From assembly GCF_021083305.1 (NCBI RefSeq), contig NZ_JAJFAY010000009.1, positions 62,001 to 126,000 of the forward strand: a stretch of DNA of 64,000 nt. The letters are read 5' to 3'. This document shows positions 36,631 through 45,790 of the stretch, piece after piece (positions within the stretch are counted from its first letter, which is position 1; each line of letters begins with the position of its first letter). The translations under genes and the position numbers were made by a program. Source of the stretch: Haladaptatus sp. DYF46. Lineage in GTDB: Archaea > Halobacteriota > Halobacteria > Halobacteriales > Haladaptataceae. The notes under the pieces were generated by a model. The model ran no database searches and had not been told where the DNA came from. It saw only the letters and a program-made list of their open reading frames with translations.

Positions 36631-37076
36631 TGATGATCCTCTATCTCTGCTTCTATATCGACACCGAGATTCTCAGTGGCGACCTGCAACCCTTTCGCGA
36701 GCGTCGCTATTTCGTCGTCGCTGAGTCCCTCCACTAGTTCGGCGTCGATGGTCGTTTTCAGGTCCTCTATCTCCGACCGGATGGCTTCCGCGTCGTCCGT
36801 GAGATAGAGCAGCTTTCGCCGCTTGTCGTCGGGGTCAGGGTGGCACTCGACGTACCCTTTCTCTTCGAGTCGCCGGACGACGCGAGCGATGACTCCCTTG
36901 TTCAAGTGATGCCGCTCGACGATCGTCGTCTGTGAAATCCCTTCCTCGTTATACAGCGCGAAGAGGACACGGTACTCTCCCCGACCAATGCCGTATGGTT
37001 CAAGCCCGCGTTCGATACGGACACTCAATGCGCGCCCTGCGAGTGAGATTTTAGGGGCGATTTCTGTATCGGTCAT
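36627..37076 (-). CDS. MarR-family repressor
   Basis: 149 residues. GRGEYRVLFALYNEEGISQT, HHLNKGVIARVVRRLEEKGY and CHPDPDDKRRKLLYLTDDAE give the MarR winged helix and wing. It precedes the MFS gene in one operon. Two tandem palindromes of the type AGTTGC-N4-GCAACT lie just upstream of its start and are likely its binding sites, making this an autoregulated efflux operon. Confidence 0.9.
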   Translation of the reverse strand: MTDTEIAPKISLAGRALSVRIERGLEPYGIGRGEYRVLFALYNEEGISQTTIVERHHLNKGVIARVVRRLEEKGYVECHPDPDDKRRKLLYLTDDAEAIRSEIEDLKTTIDAELVEGLSDDEIATLAKGLQVATENLGVDIEAEIEDHQ

Positions 37077-37085
37077 AGGAAAAGT

Positions 37086-37131
37086 AGTTGCTGTAGCAAC
37101 TTAATCGTGCCGATTAGTTGCCTCCGCAACT
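37086..37131. promoter_or_regulatory. two tandem MarR operators
   Basis: AGTTGC-tgta-GCAACT at 37086-37101 and AGTTGC-ctcc-GCAACT at 37116-37131 are both perfect inverted repeats. Their centres are exactly 30 bp apart, about three helical turns, so two dimers would bind on the same face. They begin 10 bp upstream of the MarR start codon, which would block transcription. Confidence 0.75.
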
Positions 37132-37552
37132 AAATACCTAGACGTCGAACCATGGTCTAGACAGTAGCTCATGACTGATCCCCCCATAAACGGAATTATA
37201 GTATCAATCATGTTGTGGAAGGCGTCGGTTACTGACCGAATTCTTATTTAAGTAGTTCTCGCAACAAGGAACAGATACGAGGGAGATTTTCACGGGTTGC
37301 AGTGTTCTGCGTGAGTCCGTTCTCTCACTCGTGCTTGGACTTTGAACCTGTTGTGAGTTAGTAGATCATACTAACCTTTATGTTTCCACTTCGCTTCGGT
37401 CTCTGAACGGCGCCAACGAGGCCAGGACAACCTCGTCGAAAACGCGCTCATCCTCGGACAGGGTGCCGCTGACCGAACGCAACGGGCGTCCAAATGAATC
37501 CCTTGGAAACGCAACCGCGCTGATCAACCGACGCCATCTCTGACCTGCGCAT
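37132..37552. other. intergenic with palindrome 37358-37374
   Basis: Contains TTAGTA-GATCA-TACTAA at 37358-37374, the second of three such sites. A plus frame after it (GQDNLVENALILGQGAADRT, about 37415-37495) resembles the end of a haloarchaeal protein, but no start or known family is visible; it may be a pseudogene tail. Confidence 0.5.
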
Positions 37553-37762
37553 ATGACAGATGAACGGATCCTCAGCTGCGTTGAATGTCAGTGGCAAACA
37601 AGTACACGCGAGCATTCGTCGCATGAAGTCAATCAGCGTGCAATACGGCATTTTCGTGCGACCGGGCATCAAGTAACCTCTCCATCGTGGGATTTCTATG
37701 ACGTGGCTGATCCGTCTCGGCAGCCAGTACTGCAGTGTTCCTCGTGGTTTCTCCGTCGGTAG
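37553..37762 (+). CDS. small protein with C..C..H..H motif
   Basis: 69 residues. SCVECQWQTSTREHSSHEV and RHFRATGH hold CxxC, then His residues in the spacing of a zinc finger of C2H2 type. The rest (VTSPSWDFYDVADPSRQPVL) is not recognised. It stands alone. Confidence 0.5.
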   Translation: MTDERILSCVECQWQTSTREHSSHEVNQRAIRHFRATGHQVTSPSWDFYDVADPSRQPVLQCSSWFLRR

Positions 37763-38144
37763 TCGTAATCCGGTCACGACGACCACGGAGAACGAGCGTG
37801 TTTGTCTCCCACCAATGGAGAGGGCGTTGAACGCAGACAATCGTGTCACCAAAACACGGGTCTTGTGCTCTTCGTCACGCAGAACACGCTCTTATCACGC
37901 ATTCTAACCACGATCACCCACTCATTCCACTGTTGACTGTCACGCTCAACTCGACCGAATCTTCTAGTTTTTGCAACCGCTAGAATTGGGCGAACAGTAT
38001 CGCTACCAATTGAACACAACGGTTTGATCGCTTTGTCCGCTTCGTACAAGGGGCCGGATCTTCGGCTACGGCCTCTGCTGCAGTGAATGAGCTACCTCCA
38101 CCACTCGTGTCTGGATCTATCGATACCAATCAGCTATCGTACTC
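37763..38144. other. no gene recognised
   Basis: Mixed composition, short frames on both strands, no motif. It separates the small zinc-finger gene from the convergent DUF7344 gene and probably holds the terminators of both. Confidence 0.4.
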
Positions 38145-38504
38145 TCACAGGCGGTGCGTGAGCTGACCGGCATTAGTCCAGCCACGCAGTTTTCCGCTCT
38201 CTCGATCGTACTTAATGACATCGTGCTCGGCGAGGAGTGGCAAATGATCGCTCCAGACGGCCTCCGTAATCTCTTCGAAGAGTCGAGTTGATCTGTCTCC
38301 CGAGCATCCCTCCAATTCTTGGTAGGTGAGGTGTTCGATTAGCGATTCGATTTTGACCGGCCCGTCACATACCTGTAAATACGAAAGAATCACTCGTCGG
38401 CGCCGGTTCGAAAGCAATTCGTTGATTTCCGTTTCCGAAAGACTCCCGTCAGTTTCTTCGTTAGTGATGCCTTCGAGATTGTTGATCGTTTTTCCAGATA
38501 TCAT
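38145..38504 (-). CDS. DUF7344 winged-helix protein
   Basis: 119 residues from the ATG at 38504 (MISGKTINNLEGITNEETDG). LLSNRRRRVILSYLQVCDG begins the winged helix and WSDHLPLLAEHDVIKYDRES is the family hallmark. One-domain DNA-binding protein; target unknown. Two small zinc-finger genes follow upstream on the same strand, spaced 20 and 14 bp, and may be cotranscribed. Confidence 0.85.
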   Translation of the reverse strand: MISGKTINNLEGITNEETDGSLSETEINELLSNRRRRVILSYLQVCDGPVKIESLIEHLTYQELEGCSGDRSTRLFEEITEAVWSDHLPLLAEHDVIKYDRESGKLRGWTNAGQLTHRL

Positions 38505-38524
38505 ATGTATGACCGAATAACGTG

Positions 38525-38710
38525 TTATAACTGAGTTGCGTGGCCATTTTTCACGTCGGTGCCATTCATGCAATCTAAACACCCATGAACGCTGTTTTGA
38601 TTGTCACCGAAGACACGTGCAAAATCACGCGTCACAAAGCTGCCACAGTTTTGACAGCGAGTGTCAGCGATTCGTGACTCTGGTTGGCGTGAGATGGTTG
38701 TCTGAGACAT
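38525..38710 (-). CDS. small zinc-finger protein (DUF7563-like)
   Basis: 61 residues. TRCQNCGSFVTRDFARVFGD and VHGCLDCMNGTDV form two CxxC pairs that should bind one zinc. The linker TRDFARVFGDN is strongly conserved in this haloarchaeal family. It sits between the DUF7344 gene and a DUF7835-like gene. Function unknown. Confidence 0.82.
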   Translation of the reverse strand: MSQTTISRQPESRIADTRCQNCGSFVTRDFARVFGDNQNSVHGCLDCMNGTDVKNGHATQL

Positions 38711-38724
38711 TATTTACTTTTTGT

Positions 38725-38925
38725 TCACATGTTGTTCGCGCGCTGTTTGGTTGTCGTACCACACTGCTGGCACTCTGTGACGCGGTAAGGCTCTCGAGAG
38801 AACGCTGCATTTGAATTGTCTTCGTTCTCGGTGATAATCTCGATCGTTATCTGGTGCGGTGTCATCGCGTTGCAGTTCTCACACTGTTCCCCGGAGTGGC
38901 TCTCGGCAGGTGATGTTGTTACCAT
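38725..38925 (-). CDS. small zinc-ribbon protein (DUF7835-like), paralog of 32707
   Basis: 66 residues from the ATG at 38925 (MVTTSPAESHSGEQCENCNA). ITIEIITENEDNSNAAFSRE and YRVTECQQCGTTTKQRANNM parallel the gene at 32707 closely, including the final RMNNV/RANNM. The frame to 38958 adds only a poor extension. First gene of a likely three-gene minus-strand group. Confidence 0.8.
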   Translation of the reverse strand: MVTTSPAESHSGEQCENCNAMTPHQITIEIITENEDNSNAAFSREPYRVTECQQCGTTTKQRANNM

Positions 38926-39621
38926 GAGTTCTGGTAGTTCTGCAGGACTGCAGTGCATCCCAATCAGTTGCGCTTCGGTACAGGAAAATAGAACAAGTGG
39001 AAACCGTCTTTAAGTATGGGCTTTGAATGCAAGTCGTATTTAACCCGGGAGATAACACTATTTTGCCGCCATCGAGGATATTGCTTAAAAATCATGAAGT
39101 GTATACACCAACTTGCGTTGTTCCGCTGTGTTTGCTGTTGCAGGTGATCGGGTCAATACTCTTGATGACACGTGCTTGGAAGCGCACCGAATAACTGCTA
39201 TTGGTAACTGGAGGACAGTCGGCCGGCAGAAACAGGGTGCCTACTCTGTTGTCAACCACCCCGCTTTTCAAGTGAAATTCAATATCATAGACAGTCGACA
39301 TCTGCTATCTGGACAATCCACTACTATCACACCACAGTTCCGGAGTAAATCTACTGTACACTACCGTGAGACGCTCTCTTCTTCCATAATCACACTCGCT
39401 CTCACAGACAGTCCTAGTAGCTCACTCCTAATGACAGTCCTGCTGCTGTTCACGGAAAACAGTTCGTTGGCCTAAACCCGCCCACTTCCTAACTCGTTGC
39501 AACATGCTGGACAGTCCCTTGGCTGTCATCGGATACGCCCAACTCCTGCTAATGCAGAGATGACTGTCCCACGAGCTGCAACACTACCAACATCCATTGT
39601 AGACGGGCGCGTTAAGTCGTT
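38926..39621. other. no gene recognised
   Basis: About 700 bp of mixed sequence. A plus frame at 39113-39475 is Ser/Thr/Arg-rich and not haloarchaeal-like. I see no RNA, repeat or motif. It may be decayed DNA. Confidence 0.4.
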
Positions 39622-40194
39622 TTAGTCATCGGTCTTCACCCGGAGAAACCGACGTGGCTGGCCTTTTCGATCTCGAATCCGTATCGTGGACGGAAGTTGC
39701 CAGAGTCGATACACGGTGGCAATGTCGGAGTCAACCCCCTGAATCGACCCAAACGTATTCGTCGCGAACACGACCACCCCAAGGAACCACACCATGGAGA
39801 ACGGGACACTCAGGGCGATCACGACGAGCGCAACCTCATTGAGAACGACAAGCGGTGCCAGAGAAATTACAAGCTGTTCGTTACGTGTCTTAGTGCCTGC
39901 TGAGACAACATACGGTGTCAGGTCCCGTCGTTTAATGTCGATGCCAAAGGATACCTGACACCCATACCACCAGCCAACGAGCGCATGTAGCCATTCATGC
40001 AGCACAAAGGTCACGCAGACCGTGATGACTGGAACGATAGCCATCGCGAGCGTCTGGGTTGGAAAGAGGAGAAAGGCCGCCATGTCGATGAGCACAAACA
40101 GCGCCCATGCCACACCCACGGCTAGTGGGAAGAACGGCCCAACAGTCCACGATGGCTCAAACGGTTCGTAGGCGAGCCCCCTGTTCTGGGTCAT
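39622..40194 (-). CDS. DUF3267-like membrane metalloprotease homologue
   Basis: 190 residues. Four membrane segments. TFVLHEWLHALVGWWYGCQV contains the HExxH zinc site within the second segment, and later residues VDSDIATVYRLWQLP would lie near the membrane end. This fits the DUF3267 family of putative zincin membrane proteases. It is followed upstream by a small membrane gene on the same strand. Substrate unknown. Confidence 0.85.
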   Translation of the reverse strand: MTQNRGLAYEPFEPSWTVGPFFPLAVGVAWALFVLIDMAAFLLFPTQTLAMAIVPVITVCVTFVLHEWLHALVGWWYGCQVSFGIDIKRRDLTPYVVSAGTKTRNEQLVISLAPLVVLNEVALVVIALSVPFSMVWFLGVVVFATNTFGSIQGVDSDIATVYRLWQLPSTIRIRDRKGQPRRFLRVKTDD

Positions 40195-40272
40195 GTGCTC
40201 ATAGTATTCCTTCTGCTGTTCTTCCTCGGTCTAAGAGCGCTTACAGAATTCAAGACCAGTTATAGAGTATAC

Positions 40273-40503
40273 TCAGTGAAGTCGACGCCATTTGTAGTCA
40301 TTAACAAGTGTTCGGAGGCGGGTAGCACCACGGATGAGAATCCGCACTGCTCCGATAACCACTCCAATCATCGCACCAACAAAGACGGTTTGTTCGACGA
40401 TTCCATAAAGGGGAAGAAGTCCTACTTGAGCACAAATGAGCAGTATCACTGCCGTGATCCAGAAAAAATATGCCCCGATGAGAAGGCGATACCGGAAGTA
40501 CAT
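40273..40503 (-). CDS. small two-helix membrane protein
   Basis: 76 residues: MYFRYRLLIGAYFFWITAVI and TVFVGAMIGVVIGAVRILIR form two membrane helices, ending in a basic tail (RTLVNDYKWRRLH). It lies 78 bp upstream of the DUF3267 gene on the same strand and may be cotranscribed. No family recognised. Confidence 0.55.
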   Translation of the reverse strand: MYFRYRLLIGAYFFWITAVILLICAQVGLLPLYGIVEQTVFVGAMIGVVIGAVRILIRGATRLRTLVNDYKWRRLH

Positions 40504-40795
40504 GAGTTACCAATAAATTCATTACAAAATAAATATTTGCATAGCATCATCTTCTGGGGTAGGGGGACTGTTATCCCGACGTGCAACACCCGCGTTTACG
40601 TGAATTCTAGGTCCCCTGATCGATTGCCAAAGCCCGATCGAGTTGCCATTCGCAAGTTTGGAATCTACTCGTGCAACAGCGGCGCTTGCCATGGGATGTT
40701 GAATTTAACCGGCCCAATAGGAAGCCGGGCAGAGCTCGATCCGCTGGATGTTCTCTCTGGCGCTCGGTCACCTTTCACCCGTGCTGCTCGACCAC

Positions 40796-41075
40796 GGGGT
40801 TCCTCTTCTCTCACTGATCGGGGGTTCCGGTGTCGTGTTCCTCCTTGGGGTTCGCCCTCTCGATACTAGCTGGGGTTCCACCCTGCTGTAGCAGCCTGGG
40901 ATTTTTCTCTGTTGTGCTGTCGTTGATCGATACCCGCGGTAATTCCTTCTCTAGTTCTTGTTGTAGATTCCTCAACTGAGCTCTCATATGGGATTCAGCT
41001 GGTCGAACCAGAAATGGGATTCAGATGTAGCACTCCATTGTGGGATTTCAGGTGTGTCGTCTCATGTGGGATTCA
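40796..41075 (+). repeat. left iteron arrays, GGGGTTC and GGGATTCA boxes
   Basis: GGGGTTC(C/G) occurs at 40796, 40821, 40847 and 40872, with a degenerate fifth (GGGATTTT) at 40898, so spacings are 25, 26, 25 and 26 bp. GGGATTCA occurs at 40990, 41016, 41042 (as GGGATTTCA) and 41068, exactly 26 bp apart. The sequence between boxes is not conserved. This is the pattern of iterons bound by an initiator or repressor protein, about 2.5 helical turns apart. Not CRISPR: the repeat is only 7-8 bp. Confidence 0.8.
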
Positions 41076-42052
41076 CCCTTGCTGATGCTGTTGGCTGTTT
41101 GTCTCTGATTGGTGCTGCTCGAGTTCAGCTTTGCTCGCCCTGCTCGGCTGATCGACCGTCGTCTTGACTCATTTCACCACACCGGACTTCCGCTGTAACA
41201 CTGCCTCTGTTTTGTTGCCTGCTGGCTTCCCCTCTCGCTGAGAACTATAATATATTTGCCATTAGTGTATAGCTGCTGACTGCTGTTGCTCTATATGCTG
41301 AACTTGATCTGACCTCTCCTCGTTGCCTTCCACTTTTGCTGTCTCGCTTTCGGTTTCTCGATCGCTGTTCTCCCTGTTCCTATCCTTGACATTTCCACCG
41401 GCTGTAGCACCCTTGGAACACCACTTTCTCGTTCTCTATTGGATACCACCCTGCTGTTATTCTCGGCTGATTGCTGTCGCTCCTCACTTCTTGTATCACT
41501 CTACTGATTCCCTCCTGAACCCCCTCTTTTCTCGACTCAGTTGAACCCCTTCTTTCTTGTTCTCGTCCTGTTGTCTGCTGTTTGCTCTTCCTGTTTTTCC
41601 CCTTGCTGTTCGCCTAGTTCTTGTCGCTCTGCTGTTCTCAATTCAATATCCACTTTTTGATACTTCTTCGATTTCTGCTTGGCTGTTGCTCTGGTGAATC
41701 CCCCCTGTATCGAACTGTACTCTGGTCGGTCTGTCGCTCTCAGTTGAATCCCTGATTGCTTGTTCCTGGTTGAATCCCTTCTGTGTCGTTTGTGTTGGTT
41801 GTCGGCCTTTGTCGACCTCGGCTTTGTCTGATTTCAATTATTTATTTTTTTTCTGGTGTGCCTCGCTTGGTTGGTATCCAGATTGTGTTTCGTAACGGGT
41901 GGTGTTCCCGTCTATTGTTATTGTGCTTCCTTTTAATACCCTCAATACCCCCTACTAACACCCCTTATTGTGGCATGTATTTTATAGCCGTCAAATTAAG
42001 GCCTATATTTGAGGGCATTGGTTTTATGTATATAGATATGTGATAGGTAGAT
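41076..42052. other. polypyrimidine-biased noncoding region
   Basis: No gene. From about 40900 to 41880 the plus strand is strongly C+T-rich, with GCTGT repeated about a dozen times (for example 41092, 41282, 41365, 41401, 41452 and 41605). The end (41930-42052) is A+T-rich (TATAGATATGTGATAGG) and should hold the promoter of the gene at 42053. An A+T-rich tract at 41245-41270 lies near the middle of the iteron-flanked core. A replication origin or transfer origin is the simplest reading. Confidence 0.6.
41516..41778 (-). repeat. right iteron arrays, inverted
   Basis: On the plus strand TGAACCCC occurs at 41516 and 41542 (26 bp apart) and TGAATCCC at 41695, 41745 and 41771 (50 and 26 bp apart; one box appears missing at about 41720). 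These are the reverse complements of the left-array boxes. The two box types keep the same left-to-right order here, so it is not a simple mirror. A lone related box (TGATTCCC) at 41505 is out of phase. Confidence 0.75.
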
Positions 42053-42601
42053 ATGGTTGATTCTCGGCCAGACTTTAATTCGAATCTCGACTGGATTTCA
42101 CGCCAGATACTCGCGGCCATCCATGAGTCAGATGGGACCGCCGATACGAGTGAGATCAAGGCGATCACAGGTGTCACCGAGGGAACCAAGGTGCCATATC
42201 GACTCAAGAACAAGTTGGCTCCCGACTTCGTTGATCTGATGCAGCCCGAGATGACTGATGATGGTCAGATACCACCCAAGGTTGCTACCCTCACAGCCGA
42301 CGGAGAAGACCTAGCTGAGGCGATTGTCGAAGAGGAGTTTGACACTGCTGATCTCTCAGATGACTTAGAGAATGTGAAGGCGGATGTCTCTCGGTTAGCC
42401 GCTCGGGTTGACGACCTGGAGAACGGGAGCGAGTCAACAGTGGCAGTACAGAGTGAAGATGTCGATTTGAATGAACTAAACCGAGGAGTCGAGAAGCTGC
42501 TGGAGCAGATGACGATCATGAACGACTATCTCAACGAGAAGCATGATGGGGAATTGCGGGAGTTTGCAGAAGAGAAAAATCCCGACCCGTCTCTGGGTTA
42601 A
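42053..42601 (+). CDS. DNA-binding protein, winged helix plus coiled coil
   Basis: 182 residues. An N-terminal winged helix (WISRQILAAIHESDGTADTS, EIKAITGVTEGTKVPYRLKN) is followed by a coiled coil (LENVKADVSRLAARVDDLEN and LNRGVEKLLEQMTIMNDYLN). The ATG at 42053 follows an A+T-rich promoter region beside the iteron arrays. It ends 4 bp inside the convergent coupling ATPase gene. It may bind the iterons as an initiator, repressor or partition protein. No known Rep domain is visible, so this is inference. Confidence 0.75.
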   Translation: MVDSRPDFNSNLDWISRQILAAIHESDGTADTSEIKAITGVTEGTKVPYRLKNKLAPDFVDLMQPEMTDDGQIPPKVATLTADGEDLAEAIVEEEFDTADLSDDLENVKADVSRLAARVDDLENGSESTVAVQSEDVDLNELNRGVEKLLEQMTIMNDYLNEKHDGELREFAEEKNPDPSLG

Positions 42602-45600
42602 GTCAGGATATTGAAACGGTCTGAACCGTCCTCATCCTCGTCTGATTGACTCTCGTTCATGGTCGGTTCTGCATCGCTCGATTCGGTTGGTGATTCAGTG
42701 CTTACCTCTGCCTCACTCCCCGTTGGTTCAGTAGCAGCCAGTTCTTCAGTTATTTCATCGTCCGTATCTGCGGGCTGCTCTGCTGGCTCTGTGTCGTTCG
42801 ATTCATCCGATGGCTCATCATCTGGTTCTGATGCCGGGTCCGTTCTCTCTGCTGCTGGGCCTGCCTCTTGCTCCGGCTGTTGATCGTCGCCGCCCTCGTT
42901 GTCACTTGTCTTCTCGCCGGTCTGCTCATCACCAAACAGTGGTCGAATCTCACCCCGCTCGTAGCGCTGCGGCTCGTCGTAGGTGTCGTTGTCGTCATCC
43001 GGGAAAATGACGAACTCAAAATCATCCTCGATCGGCATCCGACTGAATTCTACCTCGGGCAAGTATGGACGTGGAACTTTCTTCCACTCGTCTGCCCATT
43101 CCTCTTGACTGCCGTAGGTGCGCTCGGTTCCGTTGTGGTAGATCGTATAGGTCCGCTCACCCGGATCGTAGTGATAGTAGGCGGGAAACTGCGCCTTGTC
43201 GGCGGCCTGCACGCCATCGGTGCCGATGAACCGGGCATACTCCTCGTTTGTCTGGGTGTGAACTAAGACGATCTCATTGCCCTCTTCCCGCCACTGCACC
43301 GTATCACTATCCTTGTTCAGACCGTCTACAGCGGGTCGGAGTGCGTATCGGTTCGCTTCCGGCTGGACTGCTTCGCCCATATTGAAGAACACCCGATTCC
43401 CGTCAGTGCCTTCGCTTGCACAGGTCAGTGCCGAGTAGTCTGTTTCAACGCCTCGCCCCCGCCCGGTCGTCTTGTAGATGATCCGTTCGCCCCGGCGCGC
43501 CCAATACTCGAACGTGCCTTTCGATGCCGTTGCGTCCTTGGTTGTAAACACGCATTTCCGGTTGTCGTCAATGGCTTTACGCAGATTCGTGAGCGTTTGC
43601 ATCGGCCGTTGAATCGTGGTCGTCTCGGCTTCAATGCTGATGTGCTGGCCGTTAGAGAACTCGTAGAGGTCTCCATAGCGATTGATTAGCTCCTCGCGCT
43701 TCTCCTCGATCTTCGGGAGGGTTGGCTCGGCTGTTGGATCAATCGGGAGGTCCGCAACACCATCGGGAAGTTCACCGCCTTCGTCCTGGCTCGGTAACGA
43801 AACCCGACAGCCTAACCGGGTGAACGCTTTGAATGACTCACCAAGCACCCAGCGGTGATCTTCACCGCCACCGCTGCCGCCCTTGCCGGTGTCCTGCTCG
43901 AACAGTTTCGTGTGACCCTGCTCGGTAAGTGACGCCATGACTTTCCCGTCTGCTCGCTGCGTCTCGACCAATCCACCCAGCTTCTCCACCACGAGATTCG
44001 TGAACGCCGGGTAGTTATCGTAGTTCGTCCGCCGTTTACACTCGGCTTCGATCTCCCGTACCGAGACGCTACCCATCCCGTCGCCGATCCGCTCGACCGC
44101 CGCCACAAAGAGCGCTTCCAACACGTCCTTGTCCGTCAGTTCGTCCGGTGCCTGCTCACTGTCTTGCTGCTCTTCAACGGTCGTTTCAAGTGCCTCACCT
44201 AGGCTGCCGAACTGGAGGTTTTGTTGTATCTCCTCGTCCGTCTGTGGTATCCGTCCGTACTGATCGAGCGAGGTCCGGATCACCTCGTCTACTTCGTCCT
44301 CGGAGCGGAGTGGCGGGTAGGGTGGGAACGTATGGAGTTTGAGCGGGTCACTGTACCCGCCACTATTCAGGGGCACACGCGTCCAAATCCGGTAGTTCTC
44401 CGTCTCTATGAGGTCTTCAACCTCGTACCCCCGGAATTTCTTCATAAGCGGCCGGGCGTCATCATCATCATTCACCCGGAACGCCATGAGGTTGTTACAG
44501 TTGTTCTCAACCGCTTTTAACACTCCAGCTTTCTTGAGTTGGGTGGGATACTGACAGGCTAACGTAACCGAGAGTTTCATCGAGCGGGCCCGCGCGAGCA
44601 TGTCCTCCACGTCTAGATTCTCATTCAGCACTTTGTCCGACTCGTCGAAGATGGCAAAGAACGGTTCGCGCTCCTTGCCATCGAAGGATTTGTTCTGGAC
44701 TGCGGTCCAAATGGGACGCATCGTCCCGAGTGAAATCATCTGCTTAATATCGTCATTCGTGACGGGGGTGCGGACGATGACAATTTTGTTGTCGTTGATG
44801 ATCTCCTCAAAGTCGATCGTCGATGAGCGACACGCGGCAATACGTCGGATGATGCCGTTTTCGACCCACGATTTGATCCGTTTGAGCAACGGTCGCACTT
44901 CATCGTCTTCCATCTCCGCGATTTCATTGACGAACTCGGCTACAAACGGATCCTCAACTTCTTGGGCGAACTGCTCGCGGCGCTGCTGATTGAGCAATAC
45001 AAAGTAGAAGTCGATGATCGAATAGTAGTCCTGGGGATGGTCAGCCTCCACGTTGTGCCGGAGCATTGCCCGGCCCATCGATTCAGTAATCGACTCCATG
45101 TTGATTCCCCAATACTCGTCATTATCGAAAATCGCTTTTAACACCTCCAGGCGGTCTTCAATCGCCCGTTCCCGTTCGGCGTCGGTGTCGCACTCGGGCA
45201 CGTCGAGGAAATTGATCGCGACGGTTTTTTCGAACTCGTCGCTCCCTGGCTCAATCCACACAACATCATCTAGTCGATGCTCGGGGAGCATGCGCAACAA
45301 CTCACGGGAATCCTCGGCTTTCGGGTCGAAATAGACGAAGCCATGGCCCGCATACGCGAGTTGTACCATCTGATTGAGCAACAGAGTCGTTTTTCCCGCA
45401 CCAGTGGTGCCGACCACCCAGAGGTGTTGGAACATATCTCTGAACGGGAAACCCGTCGCGGTGTAGCCCTGCTGGGCAGAGACGTTGTATCCAGCCCAGA
45501 TCGGTGACTGAGAATTCTCATAGCCATCTTCAATCCCCCGTCGAATCCGCTCACTCGCCACGAGGTCGTACTCTCGGTCTGGGCTCGTGCTTGGGGTCTT

Positions 45601-45762
45601 CGTCGCCACGTAGGTGCCACCCTCCCGAATGTGGTCTTGTGGGTCGATCTGGTAGGGTTCGCCCGTGAGTGACTGCAGTTCGTCGGGTACGTCGTTCACC
45701 TCGTCTGTAGCCGGTTCGTCTGCTGCTGGCTCGTCGTCTGAATTGAAGTTGAATAGTGACAT
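42598..45762 (-). CDS. VirD4/TraG-like coupling ATPase of T4SS type
   Basis: 1,054 residues from the ATG at 45762 (MSLFNFNSDDEPAADEPATD). Walker A GTTGAGKT is at about 118-125, Walker B FFAIFDESDK at about 368-377, and LACQYPTQL follows as sensor. The rest includes a middle domain (residues about 600-700) and an acidic, Glu/Asp/Ser/Pro-rich tail of 150 residues. No membrane segment is obvious before the ATPase, unlike bacterial VirD4. It would feed DNA to the transfer channel. It is the last gene of the minus-strand operon starting at 52562. Confidence 0.85.
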   Translation of the reverse strand: MSLFNFNSDDEPAADEPATDEVNDVPDELQSLTGEPYQIDPQDHIREGGTYVATKTPSTSPDREYDLVASERIRRGIEDGYENSQSPIWAGYNVSAQQGYTATGFPFRDMFQHLWVVGTTGAGKTTLLLNQMVQLAYAGHGFVYFDPKAEDSRELLRMLPEHRLDDVVWIEPGSDEFEKTVAINFLDVPECDTDAERERAIEDRLEVLKAIFDNDEYWGINMESITESMGRAMLRHNVEADHPQDYYSIIDFYFVLLNQQRREQFAQEVEDPFVAEFVNEIAEMEDDEVRPLLKRIKSWVENGIIRRIAACRSSTIDFEEIINDNKIVIVRTPVTNDDIKQMISLGTMRPIWTAVQNKSFDGKEREPFFAIFDESDKVLNENLDVEDMLARARSMKLSVTLACQYPTQLKKAGVLKAVENNCNNLMAFRVNDDDDARPLMKKFRGYEVEDLIETENYRIWTRVPLNSGGYSDPLKLHTFPPYPPLRSEDEVDEVIRTSLDQYGRIPQTDEEIQQNLQFGSLGEALETTVEEQQDSEQAPDELTDKDVLEALFVAAVERIGDGMGSVSVREIEAECKRRTNYDNYPAFTNLVVEKLGGLVETQRADGKVMASLTEQGHTKLFEQDTGKGGSGGGEDHRWVLGESFKAFTRLGCRVSLPSQDEGGELPDGVADLPIDPTAEPTLPKIEEKREELINRYGDLYEFSNGQHISIEAETTTIQRPMQTLTNLRKAIDDNRKCVFTTKDATASKGTFEYWARRGERIIYKTTGRGRGVETDYSALTCASEGTDGNRVFFNMGEAVQPEANRYALRPAVDGLNKDSDTVQWREEGNEIVLVHTQTNEEYARFIGTDGVQAADKAQFPAYYHYDPGERTYTIYHNGTERTYGSQEEWADEWKKVPRPYLPEVEFSRMPIEDDFEFVIFPDDDNDTYDEPQRYERGEIRPLFGDEQTGEKTSDNEGGDDQQPEQEAGPAAERTDPASEPDDEPSDESNDTEPAEQPADTDDEITEELAATEPTGSEAEVSTESPTESSDAEPTMNESQSDEDEDGSDRFNILT

Positions 45763-45790
45763 GGATGGGTTGGAAATGATGGGGTGGTCG

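Noticed and set aside
39113-39475. 120-codon plus frame
   Set aside because: Ser/Thr/Arg-rich, no start context or domain; nothing supports translation.
40195-40869. Large plus frame of 224 codons
   Set aside because: It overlaps the membrane gene at 40273-40503 antisense, has Arg/Ser/Cys-rich composition and runs into the iterons; no domain.
40796-41778. CRISPR-like periodic repeats
   Set aside because: The conserved part is only 7-8 bp with 25-26 bp period, boxes are of two types and inverted on the right; no Cas gene is near. It is an iteron pattern, not CRISPR.
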